From: a bacterium UBP10_UBA1149
GTDB lineage: Bacteria; Desulfobacterota; Binatia; UBA1149
Length of the DNA stretch: 10,089 bases
Direction of reading: 5' to 3'
Assembly (NCBI GenBank): GCA_002311335.1
Contig: DBZX01000006.1
Coordinates: forward strand, 25,443-35,531
The position numbers and the translations under genes are program-made. Below the pieces are notes generated by a model. It had not been told where the DNA came from. It searched no databases and was given only the letters and a program-made list of their open reading frames with translations. Positions 1-5,780 of the stretch are shown piece after piece; the first letter of the stretch is position 1, and each line of letters begins with the position of its first letter.

Positions 1-1
1 G

Positions 2-568
2 GGCTACGCGCCGGCCGACAACGAAGATGCCGAAACCAACGCCGGGGTCATCGTCTTCGGCGCCGACCTGGGCGCTCACCTCGCCGCGGAACTGACCGCC
101 AGGGTGCAACCCATGGCCACCGTGTTGTTCTCGTCTGTCGCTCCCGCCGTCCTGGGCGAGAGCTGGCAACGTTCGCGCGGAAGACTGCAGCGCTGGCGAC
201 CAGGCAAGGCAAATCTCGGCGTGGCACCCGCGGGTGTGGCTGACACTGCCCGCTCCAACAGCTGGTTGAGCGAGGAACCCGAATGGCTGCTGGCCGCGTT
301 GATGTCGGCCAGCCCCGGTAAGTCGAGTGCTGAAGGCGGCGGTGATGGTGAAGACGTGCCCACGCTGATGTTCTCTGCAGATGACGACCCGCTCGTGAAA
401 CTGGCAGCTGTTCCGTCGCGGGCCACTGCTAAACTCTCCGACACTGCGCTTCCCGGTCACTGGTGGCCGGCCGTCGCGCCGCAACAGCTGGCCGACGAGC
501 TGCATCGTTTTCTCGTGCTCACCCTGGGTGACCGCGTAGTAGACTTTCCCGATTCGGTGTTCGACTGA
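2..568 (+). CDS. Alpha/beta hydrolase-like protein, C-terminal part (5' end outside window)
   Basis: The reading frame is open from base 2 to a TGA at 566-568 and shows 188 residues; the start lies upstream of the window. Early in the fragment V-I-V-F-G-A-D-L-G-A-H resembles the strand-nucleophile-helix elbow (G-x-Nuc-x-G) of alpha/beta hydrolases, with Asp (visible residue 22, bases 65-67) where Ser is usual, as in haloalkane-dehalogenase-type enzymes. Later P-T-L-M-F-S-A-D-D-D (residues 127-129 acidic) fits the strand carrying the catalytic acid. L-P-G-H-W-W-P with His153 (458-460) followed by a helix fits the catalytic His and last helix. The segment between is short and Gly/Ser-rich for a cap domain. 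Substrate is unknown. An inactive hydrolase fold, or an acyltransferase or thioesterase relative, is also possible because the N-terminal oxyanion region is not visible. Confidence 0.6.
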   Translation, partial: GYAPADNEDAETNAGVIVFGADLGAHLAAELTARVQPMATVLFSSVAPAVLGESWQRSRGRLQRWRPGKANLGVAPAGVADTARSNSWLSEEPEWLLAALMSASPGKSSAEGGGDGEDVPTLMFSADDDPLVKLAAVPSRATAKLSDTALPGHWWPAVAPQQLADELHRFLVLTLGDRVVDFPDSVFD

Positions 569-625
569 GAGGCCCGCCGGGAGCATAGGCACCGGGCGCC
601 TGGCGACCAGCAGCCCGCCCCGCAT

Positions 626-653
626 TGACTGCGAAGCGCGTGCGCGGCAGTCA
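626..653 (+). promoter_or_regulatory. Hairpin just upstream of the peroxiredoxin start
   Basis: A perfect 7-bp inverted repeat (TGACTGC at 626-632, GCAGTCA at 647-653) encloses a GC-rich loop. It ends 7 bases before the ATG at 661, next to the GAGGA at 656-660. There is no following T-run, so it does not look like an intrinsic terminator of the upstream gene. It may affect ribosome access to the peroxiredoxin message, or it may be chance in GC-rich DNA. Confidence 0.3.
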
Positions 654-660
654 GTGAGGA

Positions 661-1170
661 ATGACAACTGCCAAGTCCGCCAAAGCGGCCAAGCCCGTGA
701 AGCCTGCCAACATAAAAGTCGGCAACAAGCTGCCCGCCTTCAACCTTGAAGCCACGGGTGATCAGAAGATAAAGCTCGCCGATCTTGCCGGAAAAAAAGT
801 CGTGTTGTGGTTCTACCCGCGCGCCGCGACACCCGGTTGAACGCAGGAAGGCCTGGACTTCGCTGGTTTGCACGCGAAGTTCAAGCGCGCCGGGGCAGTT
901 GTCCTGGGCATTTCACGAGACACGGTCGCCAAGCAGGAAAAGTTCAAGGCCGCACAGGGTTTCCCCTTTGAGCTGCTGTCGGACGCCGACGAAAAAGTCT
1001 GCCGCAGCTGGGACACCCTCAAGAAGAAGAACATGTACGGCAAGCAGGTGATGGGAATTGAACGCAGCACCTTCCTGGTAGGCGAGGATGGCCGACTGCT
1101 GCGCGAGTGGCGCAAGATCAAGATTCCCGGCCACGCCGACGAAGTGCTCGCCGCCGTCAAAGAGTCTTAG
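661..1170 (+). CDS. Selenocysteine-containing peroxiredoxin, PrxQ/BCP type
   Basis: Thiol/selenol peroxidase of the AhpC-TSA thioredoxin-fold superfamily, predicted to reduce hydrogen peroxide and organic hydroperoxides in the cytoplasm. Frame 1 from ATG 661 encodes 169 residues if the TGA at 838-840 is read as selenocysteine (residue 60). The flanks T-P-G-[TGA]-T-Q-E-G match the BCP active site T-P-G-C-T-x-x-x. Both sides are well-conserved family sequence: V-G-N-K-L-P-A-F-N-L, V-V-L-W-F-Y-P-R, V-L-G-I-S-R-D, L-L-S-D, and G-I-E-R-S-T-F-L-V with Arg135 as the probable active-site Arg. The resolving Cys at +5 in E. coli BCP is Leu65 here; Cys114 matches E. coli Cys99. A Lys/Ala-rich tail of about 16 residues precedes the domain. 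ATG 661 is chosen because a frame-1 stop (655-657) lies two codons upstream; the Shine-Dalgarno is poor. The 3' end overlaps the convergent gene by 4 bases. A sense-to-stop mutation is the alternative reading. Confidence 0.85.
838..840 (+). other. UGA codon read as selenocysteine (residue 60)
   Basis: This TGA is the only stop in the frame between 661 and 1168 and falls exactly on the peroxidatic Cys codon of the T-P-G-C motif. TGA, not TAA or TAG, at the one position where Sec replaces Cys in this family is the classic signature of recoding. A hairpin suitable for SelB begins 14 bases downstream. Confidence 0.82.
851..886 (+). promoter_or_regulatory. Predicted bacterial SECIS element
   Basis: Within the coding sequence, 854-863 pairs with 874-883 in a 10-bp stem (one G-U wobble at 856/881). 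After one mismatch, two further pairs (851-852 with 885-886) extend it. The 10-base apical loop (864-873, TGGTTTGCAC) carries G-G-U at 865-867. The GGU starts 24 bases after the TGA, inside the spacing expected of bacterial SECIS hairpins, which sit just 3' of the UGA and expose a conserved G-U in the loop for the SelB elongation factor. The encoded peptide remains normal peroxiredoxin sequence. Confidence 0.75.
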
Positions 1171-2261
1171 GCGGCGGCGAAGAAGGCGGGCAGGCGGCTG
1201 CGGTCGCGGCGCTCGAGGCCGGCGGCGGCCAGGCGGCCGAGGTACTCATCGACCACCACGCGGTAAATCGAAGCGACCCTGGCGCGGCCACTTGCTACCT
1301 GCCCAGGCTCCGTGCCCCCGCCCGCGATCACGATCAGCGGCTCCAGCATCTCGGTAGCGCCGGCTATACCCGCAAAGCAATGCTCCACCAAGTCGAGGTA
1401 CTCGTTGAGAACTTCCTGCCGACCTTCGCGATGGGCAAGATGGTAGGCGAGGTTGCCCATACCATAGGCCACCCGGCGCGCGGCGTCCTGCTGACAGCGC
1501 CGGAACAAGTGCGCGTCGATGGTCGACGCCGTGGCAGCGACACGGTAAACGCCGAGCAGCAGGCTGCCAACCAGCAGGTTGATGCCGATCGAGCCTTCGA
1601 TGTAATTGTCGGCCATGAGCAGCTCCTTCAGGGCCTGCTGCACGTTGGCGCTCGCGCGCTTGAGTCCGCCCGAACTGAGCGCGCGCTTGCGAAAGACCTC
1701 TACCGCGCGGGCCTGGTCCATCATCTGCGCACAGAGCAGGCTTTTGAGTTCGAGAAACTCCTGGTTGACCAGGTAGACCCAGCGCGAAGGAAACTCCATA
1801 CCCACCAGCGACACTTCGCTCAACGTGGTGCACAGCTGGCACATCGAGGCGGTCACCGCCGGGTCGAAGTCGGTGGCCGCCAGCGCCTTCCAGTCGATGT
1901 CTACCGCGGGGGCCCAGCGGCGAGATTTTGATTCCTCGTATAATTCGCCAATGTTGTCCGCCCAGATGTCCGACTTACGGTTCTCGGTATAGCCCATGTC
2001 GGGCAGCCCGGGTACCAGCACCGAGCCGCGCGCTGCCATCGAATAGTTGTGGCGCACGAACTCGGGCAGCAGGTCCCAGGAATAGGCGCCCTTACTGCAG
2101 TCCTCGTAGGTCAATCCGCGCCTCGGGTCCGACGGTGTGCAGCGCACCCGGTCGTTCTCGATCTCGTACCAGTCGAGTATCAGCTTGCCCTCGCCGAATT
2201 CCGTGCCGCGCTTGATAGTCTCGGGGTCGTCAAAGTACTGGCGATCGGCAAAGTAGGCCAC
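1167..2261 (-). CDS. Ferritin-like paralogue lacking diiron ligands (probable non-catalytic partner)
   Basis: The product has 364 residues and is a clear paralogue of the gene just upstream. Shared blocks run along the whole length: an N-terminal F-x-D-D, C-T-x-x-x-x-R-R-G-L-T, G-x-P-D-M, D-I-x-W, E-V-F-R-K-R-A-L-S, A-Y-G-M or G-Y-G-M, and a basic C-terminal R-x-R-S-R-L. Nearly every predicted metal ligand of the partner is changed. The first DEARH is DQARA (Gln183, Ala186), the third-helix Glu is Gly232, and the second DEARH is DAARR (Ala260, Arg263); only Glu149 of the first helix remains. It probably cannot bind a diiron centre and may be structural or regulatory, like the beta subunit of methane or toluene monooxygenase hydroxylases. 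It starts with GTG one base after the partner's stop, with a G-rich Shine-Dalgarno in the partner's last codons, so translation is probably coupled. Its TAA overlaps the convergent peroxiredoxin stop. Confidence 0.82.
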   Translation of the reverse strand: MAYFADRQYFDDPETIKRGTEFGEGKLILDWYEIENDRVRCTPSDPRRGLTYEDCSKGAYSWDLLPEFVRHNYSMAARGSVLVPGLPDMGYTENRKSDIWADNIGELYEESKSRRWAPAVDIDWKALAATDFDPAVTASMCQLCTTLSEVSLVGMEFPSRWVYLVNQEFLELKSLLCAQMMDQARAVEVFRKRALSSGGLKRASANVQQALKELLMADNYIEGSIGINLLVGSLLLGVYRVAATASTIDAHLFRRCQQDAARRVAYGMGNLAYHLAHREGRQEVLNEYLDLVEHCFAGIAGATEMLEPLIVIAGGGTEPGQVASGRARVASIYRVVVDEYLGRLAAAGLERRDRSRLPAFFAAA

Positions 2262-2262
2262 T

Positions 2263-3402
2263 TCAGATAGCCCCCTGCGCGGCGAGTCCCTGCTTGGTCA
2301 ACTCGTATACTTCGTGCAGACGACTGCGTTCCCTGCGGTCGGTGAGCCCGCACTTGTCGAGCCGCTCGAAGTATTCCTCGGTCTGCCTCATCTGGAACAT
2401 GCCGGTTATGACCAAGCCCTTGTCGATGTTCTCCTTCTTCAGGCCCTTACCCGAGAGGATGACGAAAGGCTCGAAAACCTCGTTGGCAAAGATCGATCCG
2501 AAGAGAAAATTCTCGGCTTCCTCGAGATGGGCGTGCAAGGTTTCGCGGCACTCGGGGTTGTGTTTTATGAGCCACTTCAGGTGTTGCATGCCGTAGCCCA
2601 CGTGGCGAGCCTCGTCCTGCATCACCAGGCGAAACATTTTCTTGTCGGCGTCGGTGGGGCTGATGTACTCGCTGAAGCGAAACAGGGTGAGCACGTTGCC
2701 CTCGGCCTGCAGGTGCAGGGTCACCGATGCCTCCGAAAAGGTCTCGGCGTCGCGCAGAAACTTGAGGTTGTATTCGTTCTGTACGCTGGCGCGCATCAGC
2801 CCGTAGCCGGTCGACAACGCGCGCTTGCGAAAGACCTCGGCGTGGCGCGCCTCGTCCATGGCCTGCAAGGCAATGAAGTTCTTCACCTCGATGAAGTCGG
2901 CGTTGACCTGGCCCATCCACTTGGCAGGCACGTCGGTTGCGATCATTTCTACCTCGGTGAGAAAGGTGAGCAGCTGGGCATAGGCCTTGCCTATTTCCTC
3001 GGGCAGCTCGGCCTCCTGCAGTTCGGTCCAGGCGATGTCCGTGGTGGCGTCCCACTGCCGGCTCATGGCTTCCTCTACGTAGCCCTCCACGTTGTAAGCC
3101 CACACGTCCGAGCTGCGATTGACGCCGGCCTGCATGTCGGGAACCCCGTCGGGAATCTCGGCGCCGCGCGGCGCGTAGCAGCGATTTTCGCGCACGACCT
3201 CGGGAAGGTCGGAGAAACCGTAGCCGTCGACGTCCAGGTCGCGAAACGTAAGCCCACGTCGCTCGTTGGCCGACGTGCAATGGACTTCCTTGGTGGCCGC
3301 GTCCATCCATGACAGGTCGAGCTCGCCCGTGCGCATGCTGTAGAGGTACTTGTCGACAAACTCGTTGTCGTCGAGAAAATGACTGGTGGCGAGATAGCTC
3401 AT
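2263..3402 (-). CDS. Ferritin-like diiron protein, oxidase/oxygenase type with two DEARH motifs
   Basis: The product has 379 residues and a four-helix ferritin-like diiron core in its middle. Likely ligands are Glu150 or Glu152 (helix 1, L-T-E-V-E), Glu184 and His187 (first D-E-A-R-H), Glu234 (L-Q-A-E-G), and Glu264 and His267 (second D-E-A-R-H). The Glu-to-ExxH spacing is 30-34 residues in each half, as in ferritin-like carboxylate-bridged diiron enzymes. The DExRH signature is shared with bacterial multicomponent monooxygenases and related oxygenases. The N-terminal 110 residues hold conserved-looking segments (R-R-G-L-T-F, S-R-Q-W-D-A-T-T-D-I) but no domain I can name. It likely activates oxygen for hydroxylation, N-oxygenation or desaturation; the substrate is unknown. 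The start overlaps the SCP2-like stop as ATGA, and the ligand-less paralogue follows one base downstream. No reductase, ferredoxin or coupling protein is visible. Confidence 0.82.
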   Translation of the reverse strand: MSYLATSHFLDDNEFVDKYLYSMRTGELDLSWMDAATKEVHCTSANERRGLTFRDLDVDGYGFSDLPEVVRENRCYAPRGAEIPDGVPDMQAGVNRSSDVWAYNVEGYVEEAMSRQWDATTDIAWTELQEAELPEEIGKAYAQLLTFLTEVEMIATDVPAKWMGQVNADFIEVKNFIALQAMDEARHAEVFRKRALSTGYGLMRASVQNEYNLKFLRDAETFSEASVTLHLQAEGNVLTLFRFSEYISPTDADKKMFRLVMQDEARHVGYGMQHLKWLIKHNPECRETLHAHLEEAENFLFGSIFANEVFEPFVILSGKGLKKENIDKGLVITGMFQMRQTEEYFERLDKCGLTDRRERSRLHEVYELTKQGLAAQGAI

Positions 3403-3845
3403 GACGCGTACTCGATCTGCAGGTCGGCAGCCAGGTCGAAGTACTCCTGTATGCTCTCGGAAAACCTGAACAGCTTGTCGTGTCGCTCAGGATCGTCGTA
3501 GATCACTTTCATGCCCTCTCCAAAATGCGTGAGCGTGTTGATGCCGTGGTCGGTGTCGGCGCCACCGTTGGACTGGATGTTGCGCAGCATGTCCTGCCAC
3601 TGGGCGATGTCGGCCTCGAGCACGAAGTCGGGATCCTCGCCTTCAAGGTTGTCTATCTCGCGTGCGCCCATGCACTCGTAGACCTCGAAGTTGAGCAGGT
3701 AGTTGCGGCGCTGTTCGCCCGGTCCCACGACCGTGACACCAAAGGTAGTGTCAAAGTAACCCAGCTTGGTGAAGCGGTCCTGCTCCTGGGCCATGCGATC
3801 CTTGAGCGCTTCGAAAAAACTGGTGGACGGAAAATCTACTTTCAT
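3399..3845 (-). CDS. SCP2-like (sterol carrier domain) small protein
   Basis: The product has 148 residues. An N-terminal amphipathic helix (F-F-E-A-L-K-D-R-M) is followed by beta-strand segments (F-G-V-T-V-V-G, R-N-Y-L-L-N-F-E-V) and then V-L-E-A-D-I-A-Q-W-Q-D-M-L. This strand, Trp-containing helix and later G-I-N-T-L-T-H-F-G-E-G-M-K-V resemble the SCP2 fold, which binds lipids, sterols or acyl chains. Length fits a stand-alone SCP2 domain, but similarity is judged from pattern only. ATG 3845 is preferred over longer possibilities because AGGAG (3852-3856 on this strand) sits 6 bases upstream and a candidate promoter lies before it. It leads the operon and overlaps the diiron gene by 4 bases. 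A role in delivering or holding a hydrophobic substrate is inference. Confidence 0.7.
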   Translation of the reverse strand: MKVDFPSTSFFEALKDRMAQEQDRFTKLGYFDTTFGVTVVGPGEQRRNYLLNFEVYECMGAREIDNLEGEDPDFVLEADIAQWQDMLRNIQSNGGADTDHGINTLTHFGEGMKVIYDDPERHDKLFRFSESIQEYFDLAADLQIEYAS

Positions 3846-3851
3846 CGTGGA

Positions 3852-3856
3852 CTCCT
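3852..3856 (-). promoter_or_regulatory. Shine-Dalgarno AGGAG of the SCP2-like gene
   Basis: AGGAG on the minus strand lies 6 bases before ATG 3845. It decides the start, because the longer upstream reading frame lacks a comparable site. Confidence 0.7.
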
Positions 3857-3867
3857 GTGGCCTACGC

Positions 3868-3895
3868 AGAATATCCACCACCCTACCCCATGCAA
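3868..3895 (-). promoter_or_regulatory. Candidate sigma-70 promoter of the SCP2/diiron operon
   Basis: On the minus strand TTGCAT (3895-3890) and TATTCT (3873-3868) are separated by 16 bases. The transcription start would fall near 3861, just upstream of the AGGAG, giving a leader of about 16 bases. The hexamers match consensus only partly (3/6 and 4/6), so this is a candidate, but it sits in the only gap (104 bp) between this operon and the upstream phosphodiesterase gene. Confidence 0.4.
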
Positions 3896-3949
3896 GGAGA
3901 CCGGGTAGCTTGCCGCACACCAGGCGTGCTGCCTTTTCGCCGTTTCTAC

Positions 3950-5308
3950 TCAGTTGATGTAGCCGAGGGAGCGAAGGTGACGCAGCACGTCGTCGCGGGC
4001 GGGGTCGTTCTCGTCGGCATCGGTATCACCCGGGTCAGTAGAATCGGCGCCGGGGGCGTCATCCCCCGTGTCGTCGCGTTTCCAGGTGGCCACGCTGCCC
4101 GCCTCGCGGGCCACGGCCGGGCCGGCCTCGAACATGTCATCTATCACCCGGCCCACCATGTCGCGGCCCACCGGCATGCCCATCCAGGCCAGCACCGTGG
4201 GCGCTATGTCTTTCACGGTGGCACCCTCGACCTTGCAGCCACGTTTTACGCCCGGGCCCGCCGCCACGATTATTCCCGTGTCGCGGTGGGCACCCGAAAG
4301 ATGCATGTAGTCGGGCTTGGTGATGGCAAACTCACCCACCGCCGGGCCGGCGCCGTGGTCGGAAAGCAGCAGCAAGGCGCTGTCGGGAGGCAAGCGGTCT
4401 ACAAATATTCCTAGCTCTTCGTCTACCCAGCGCCAGTAGTTCTCAATGGTTCCCCCGAAGTCGCGAACCTGCTCCTCGGTCACACCCTCAAAAAACTCGG
4501 GCTGCATGAATTTCCAGAAACCGTGTTGCACGTCGTCGGTACCGCGCAGGTAGAGCAACAGCAGCTCGGGCGGCGCCCCGTCGTCGAGCAGGCGGTGGGC
4601 AGCGTCGAGATAAAAACGATCGCGGGACCACGCGCGCACAAAACGATCGAAAACCAGGAAGTTAATGCGATCATCGGGGGCGGCGTCAGTCGCGCGACCG
4701 GCGGCGATACGACTGGGATCGTAGTCGGCCGTCAGGAAGCGCGGCATGGCCTCGGTCACCTCGTCAGGCCCCGGCGGCTTGAGGTCGGCCAGGTAGCCGG
4801 CCGGAAAGGTGCGACCCTCTACACCTGGCCCGTAGTGCGCGCGATCGCTCACGATGCGACCGTTCAAGGCTTCGGCTGGCCAGCTTACGAACCAGCCTAT
4901 TACCGCAACATCGACACCCGAGCGCGAGGCCATGTTCCACAACGCGGGAGCCGTGCGCATGCCGCTGTTCACCGGCCGCGGCGAATCGCCCCCGTGGGTC
5001 CGCAGGAAAAAGGTTATGCCGTGCTCCTCGGGCATCAGACCCGTGGCCACGGTGGTCCAGATGACGGGAGAAACGCTCGGCTTCATCGAGCCGAGGGGTG
5101 CACGACAGCCGCGTTCCGCGATGGCGGCCAGGTTGGGCAGCTTGCCCTCGCGTATCCACGGATCAAGCAGGTCCCAGGTGCCACCGTCCAGCCCGATCAC
5201 GGCCAGGGTCGCAGGCCGCTCGGGCGCCCGCTCGCAGCCGCCGGCGGCCAACAGCAGCACGGCGACCACCACCGCGTACTCGCCCAAGCGCTTCTCCAAC
5301 CCCTTCAC
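3950..5308 (-). CDS. Lipoprotein of the type I phosphodiesterase / alkaline phosphatase superfamily
   Basis: The product has 452 residues. A hydrophobic segment (about residues 11-24) ends A-G-G-C with Cys25 as probable lipidation site, so the enzyme should sit on the membrane facing the periplasm. The core matches the phosphodiesterase/nucleotide pyrophosphatase family (PF01663): I-G-L-D-G-G with metal-binding Asp41, P-V-I-W-T-T-V-A-T-G with nucleophile Thr85 or Thr86, R-G-T-D-D-V-Q-H (Asp258, His262), L-S-D-H-G (Asp317, His318) and G-A-H-R-D-T-G (His341). All ligands expected for a two-zinc centre are present. After about residue 405 comes an acidic low-complexity linker and a C-terminal L-R-S-L-G-Y-I-N, a tail common in large sulfatase-like relatives. 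The GTG start overlaps the trmL stop (GTGA), so the two are probably cotranslated. It hydrolyses phosphodiesters or phosphonates; the substrate is not predictable. Confidence 0.85.
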   Translation of the reverse strand: MKGLEKRLGEYAVVVAVLLLAAGGCERAPERPATLAVIGLDGGTWDLLDPWIREGKLPNLAAIAERGCRAPLGSMKPSVSPVIWTTVATGLMPEEHGITFFLRTHGGDSPRPVNSGMRTAPALWNMASRSGVDVAVIGWFVSWPAEALNGRIVSDRAHYGPGVEGRTFPAGYLADLKPPGPDEVTEAMPRFLTADYDPSRIAAGRATDAAPDDRINFLVFDRFVRAWSRDRFYLDAAHRLLDDGAPPELLLLYLRGTDDVQHGFWKFMQPEFFEGVTEEQVRDFGGTIENYWRWVDEELGIFVDRLPPDSALLLLSDHGAGPAVGEFAITKPDYMHLSGAHRDTGIIVAAGPGVKRGCKVEGATVKDIAPTVLAWMGMPVGRDMVGRVIDDMFEAGPAVAREAGSVATWKRDDTGDDAPGADSTDPGDTDADENDPARDDVLRHLRSLGYIN

Positions 5309-5778
5309 GACTTCACTTCGAGGCTGCCCAACTGCCGCAGCCCTTCGTACAATATCACCGAAACGGCATTGGCCAAATTAAGACTGCGCACCCCCGGCTC
5401 GGCGATCGGGATGGTCAATACCTCGGCACCCGCCGCCGACAGGGCGTCGATGCGCTCGACACCCAGCCCCTTGCTCTCGGACCCGAACAACAACAGGTCG
5501 TCCCGGGCGAACTCGTGCTCGGCATAACAACGCCCGCGCCTGGCCGAGTTGACGATCACGCGACCCGGCGGATGATCGTCGACCCAGGCAGCCCAATCGT
5601 CGTGTACCGACAGGTCGACCAGCGGCCAGTAGTCGAGACCGGCGCGACGCAGGTAGCGATCGTCGAGCGAGAATCCCAGCGGTCCGACAAGATCAAGCGG
5701 AGTGCGCGTAGCCGCGGACAGCCGCGCTATGCTCCCGGTGTTCTGCGGAATCTCTGGCTCTACCAACACTATGCGCAC
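5305..5778 (-). CDS. trmL: tRNA (cytidine/uridine-34-2'-O)-methyltransferase TrmL
   Basis: SPOUT-class methyltransferase that methylates the 2'-O of the wobble nucleotide (position 34) of certain tRNA-Leu isoacceptors using S-adenosylmethionine. The 157-residue length equals that of E. coli TrmL. Family motifs are all present: I-V-L-V-E-P-E-I-P-Q-N-T-G at the N-terminus, R-R-A-G-L-D-Y-W (44-51), L-L-F-G-S-E-S-K-G-L (96-105), and I-P-I then R-S-L-N-L-A-N-A-V-S-V-I-L-Y-E (123-145), which forms the knotted SAM site. GTG 5778 is chosen because the family begins with M-R-I-V-L-V-E-P and an AAGGG lies 6 bases upstream; a GTG at 5808 would add ten residues without homology. It starts 2 bases after the DUF1285 stop and overlaps the phosphodiesterase start by 4 bases. 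Confidence 0.93.
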   Translation of the reverse strand: MRIVLVEPEIPQNTGSIARLSAATRTPLDLVGPLGFSLDDRYLRRAGLDYWPLVDLSVHDDWAAWVDDHPPGRVIVNSARRGRCYAEHEFARDDLLLFGSESKGLGVERIDALSAAGAEVLTIPIAEPGVRSLNLANAVSVILYEGLRQLGSLEVKS

Positions 5779-5780
5779 GG

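Noticed and set aside
838..840. Peroxiredoxin as a pseudogene with a nonsense mutation
   Set aside because: Conserved sequence continues for 109 residues after the TGA with no other lesion, the TGA falls exactly on the Cys codon, and a SECIS-like hairpin follows. A sequencing error remains possible but is less economical.
1170..1230. GC-rich GGC/GCC-rich stretch as a simple repeat
   Set aside because: It is the Ala/Arg-rich C-terminal coding region of the minus-strand ferritin-like paralogue and has no regular repeat unit.
2314..3312. Long plus-strand reading frame opposite the diiron gene, and similar long frames at 1107-1931, 4523-5527 and 7683-8430
   Set aside because: They lie antisense to, or out of frame with, well-supported genes, show no family motifs and reflect the high GC content.
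3846..3920. N-terminal extension of the SCP2-like gene to 3920
   Set aside because: The extra 25 residues do not resemble the family, and a good AGGAG with 6-base spacing fixes the start at 3845.
3916..3930. Small hairpin (6-bp stem, 3-base loop) after the phosphodiesterase gene as a terminator
   Set aside because: The stem contains a G-U pair and no T-run follows on the minus strand, so it is not supported as an intrinsic terminator.
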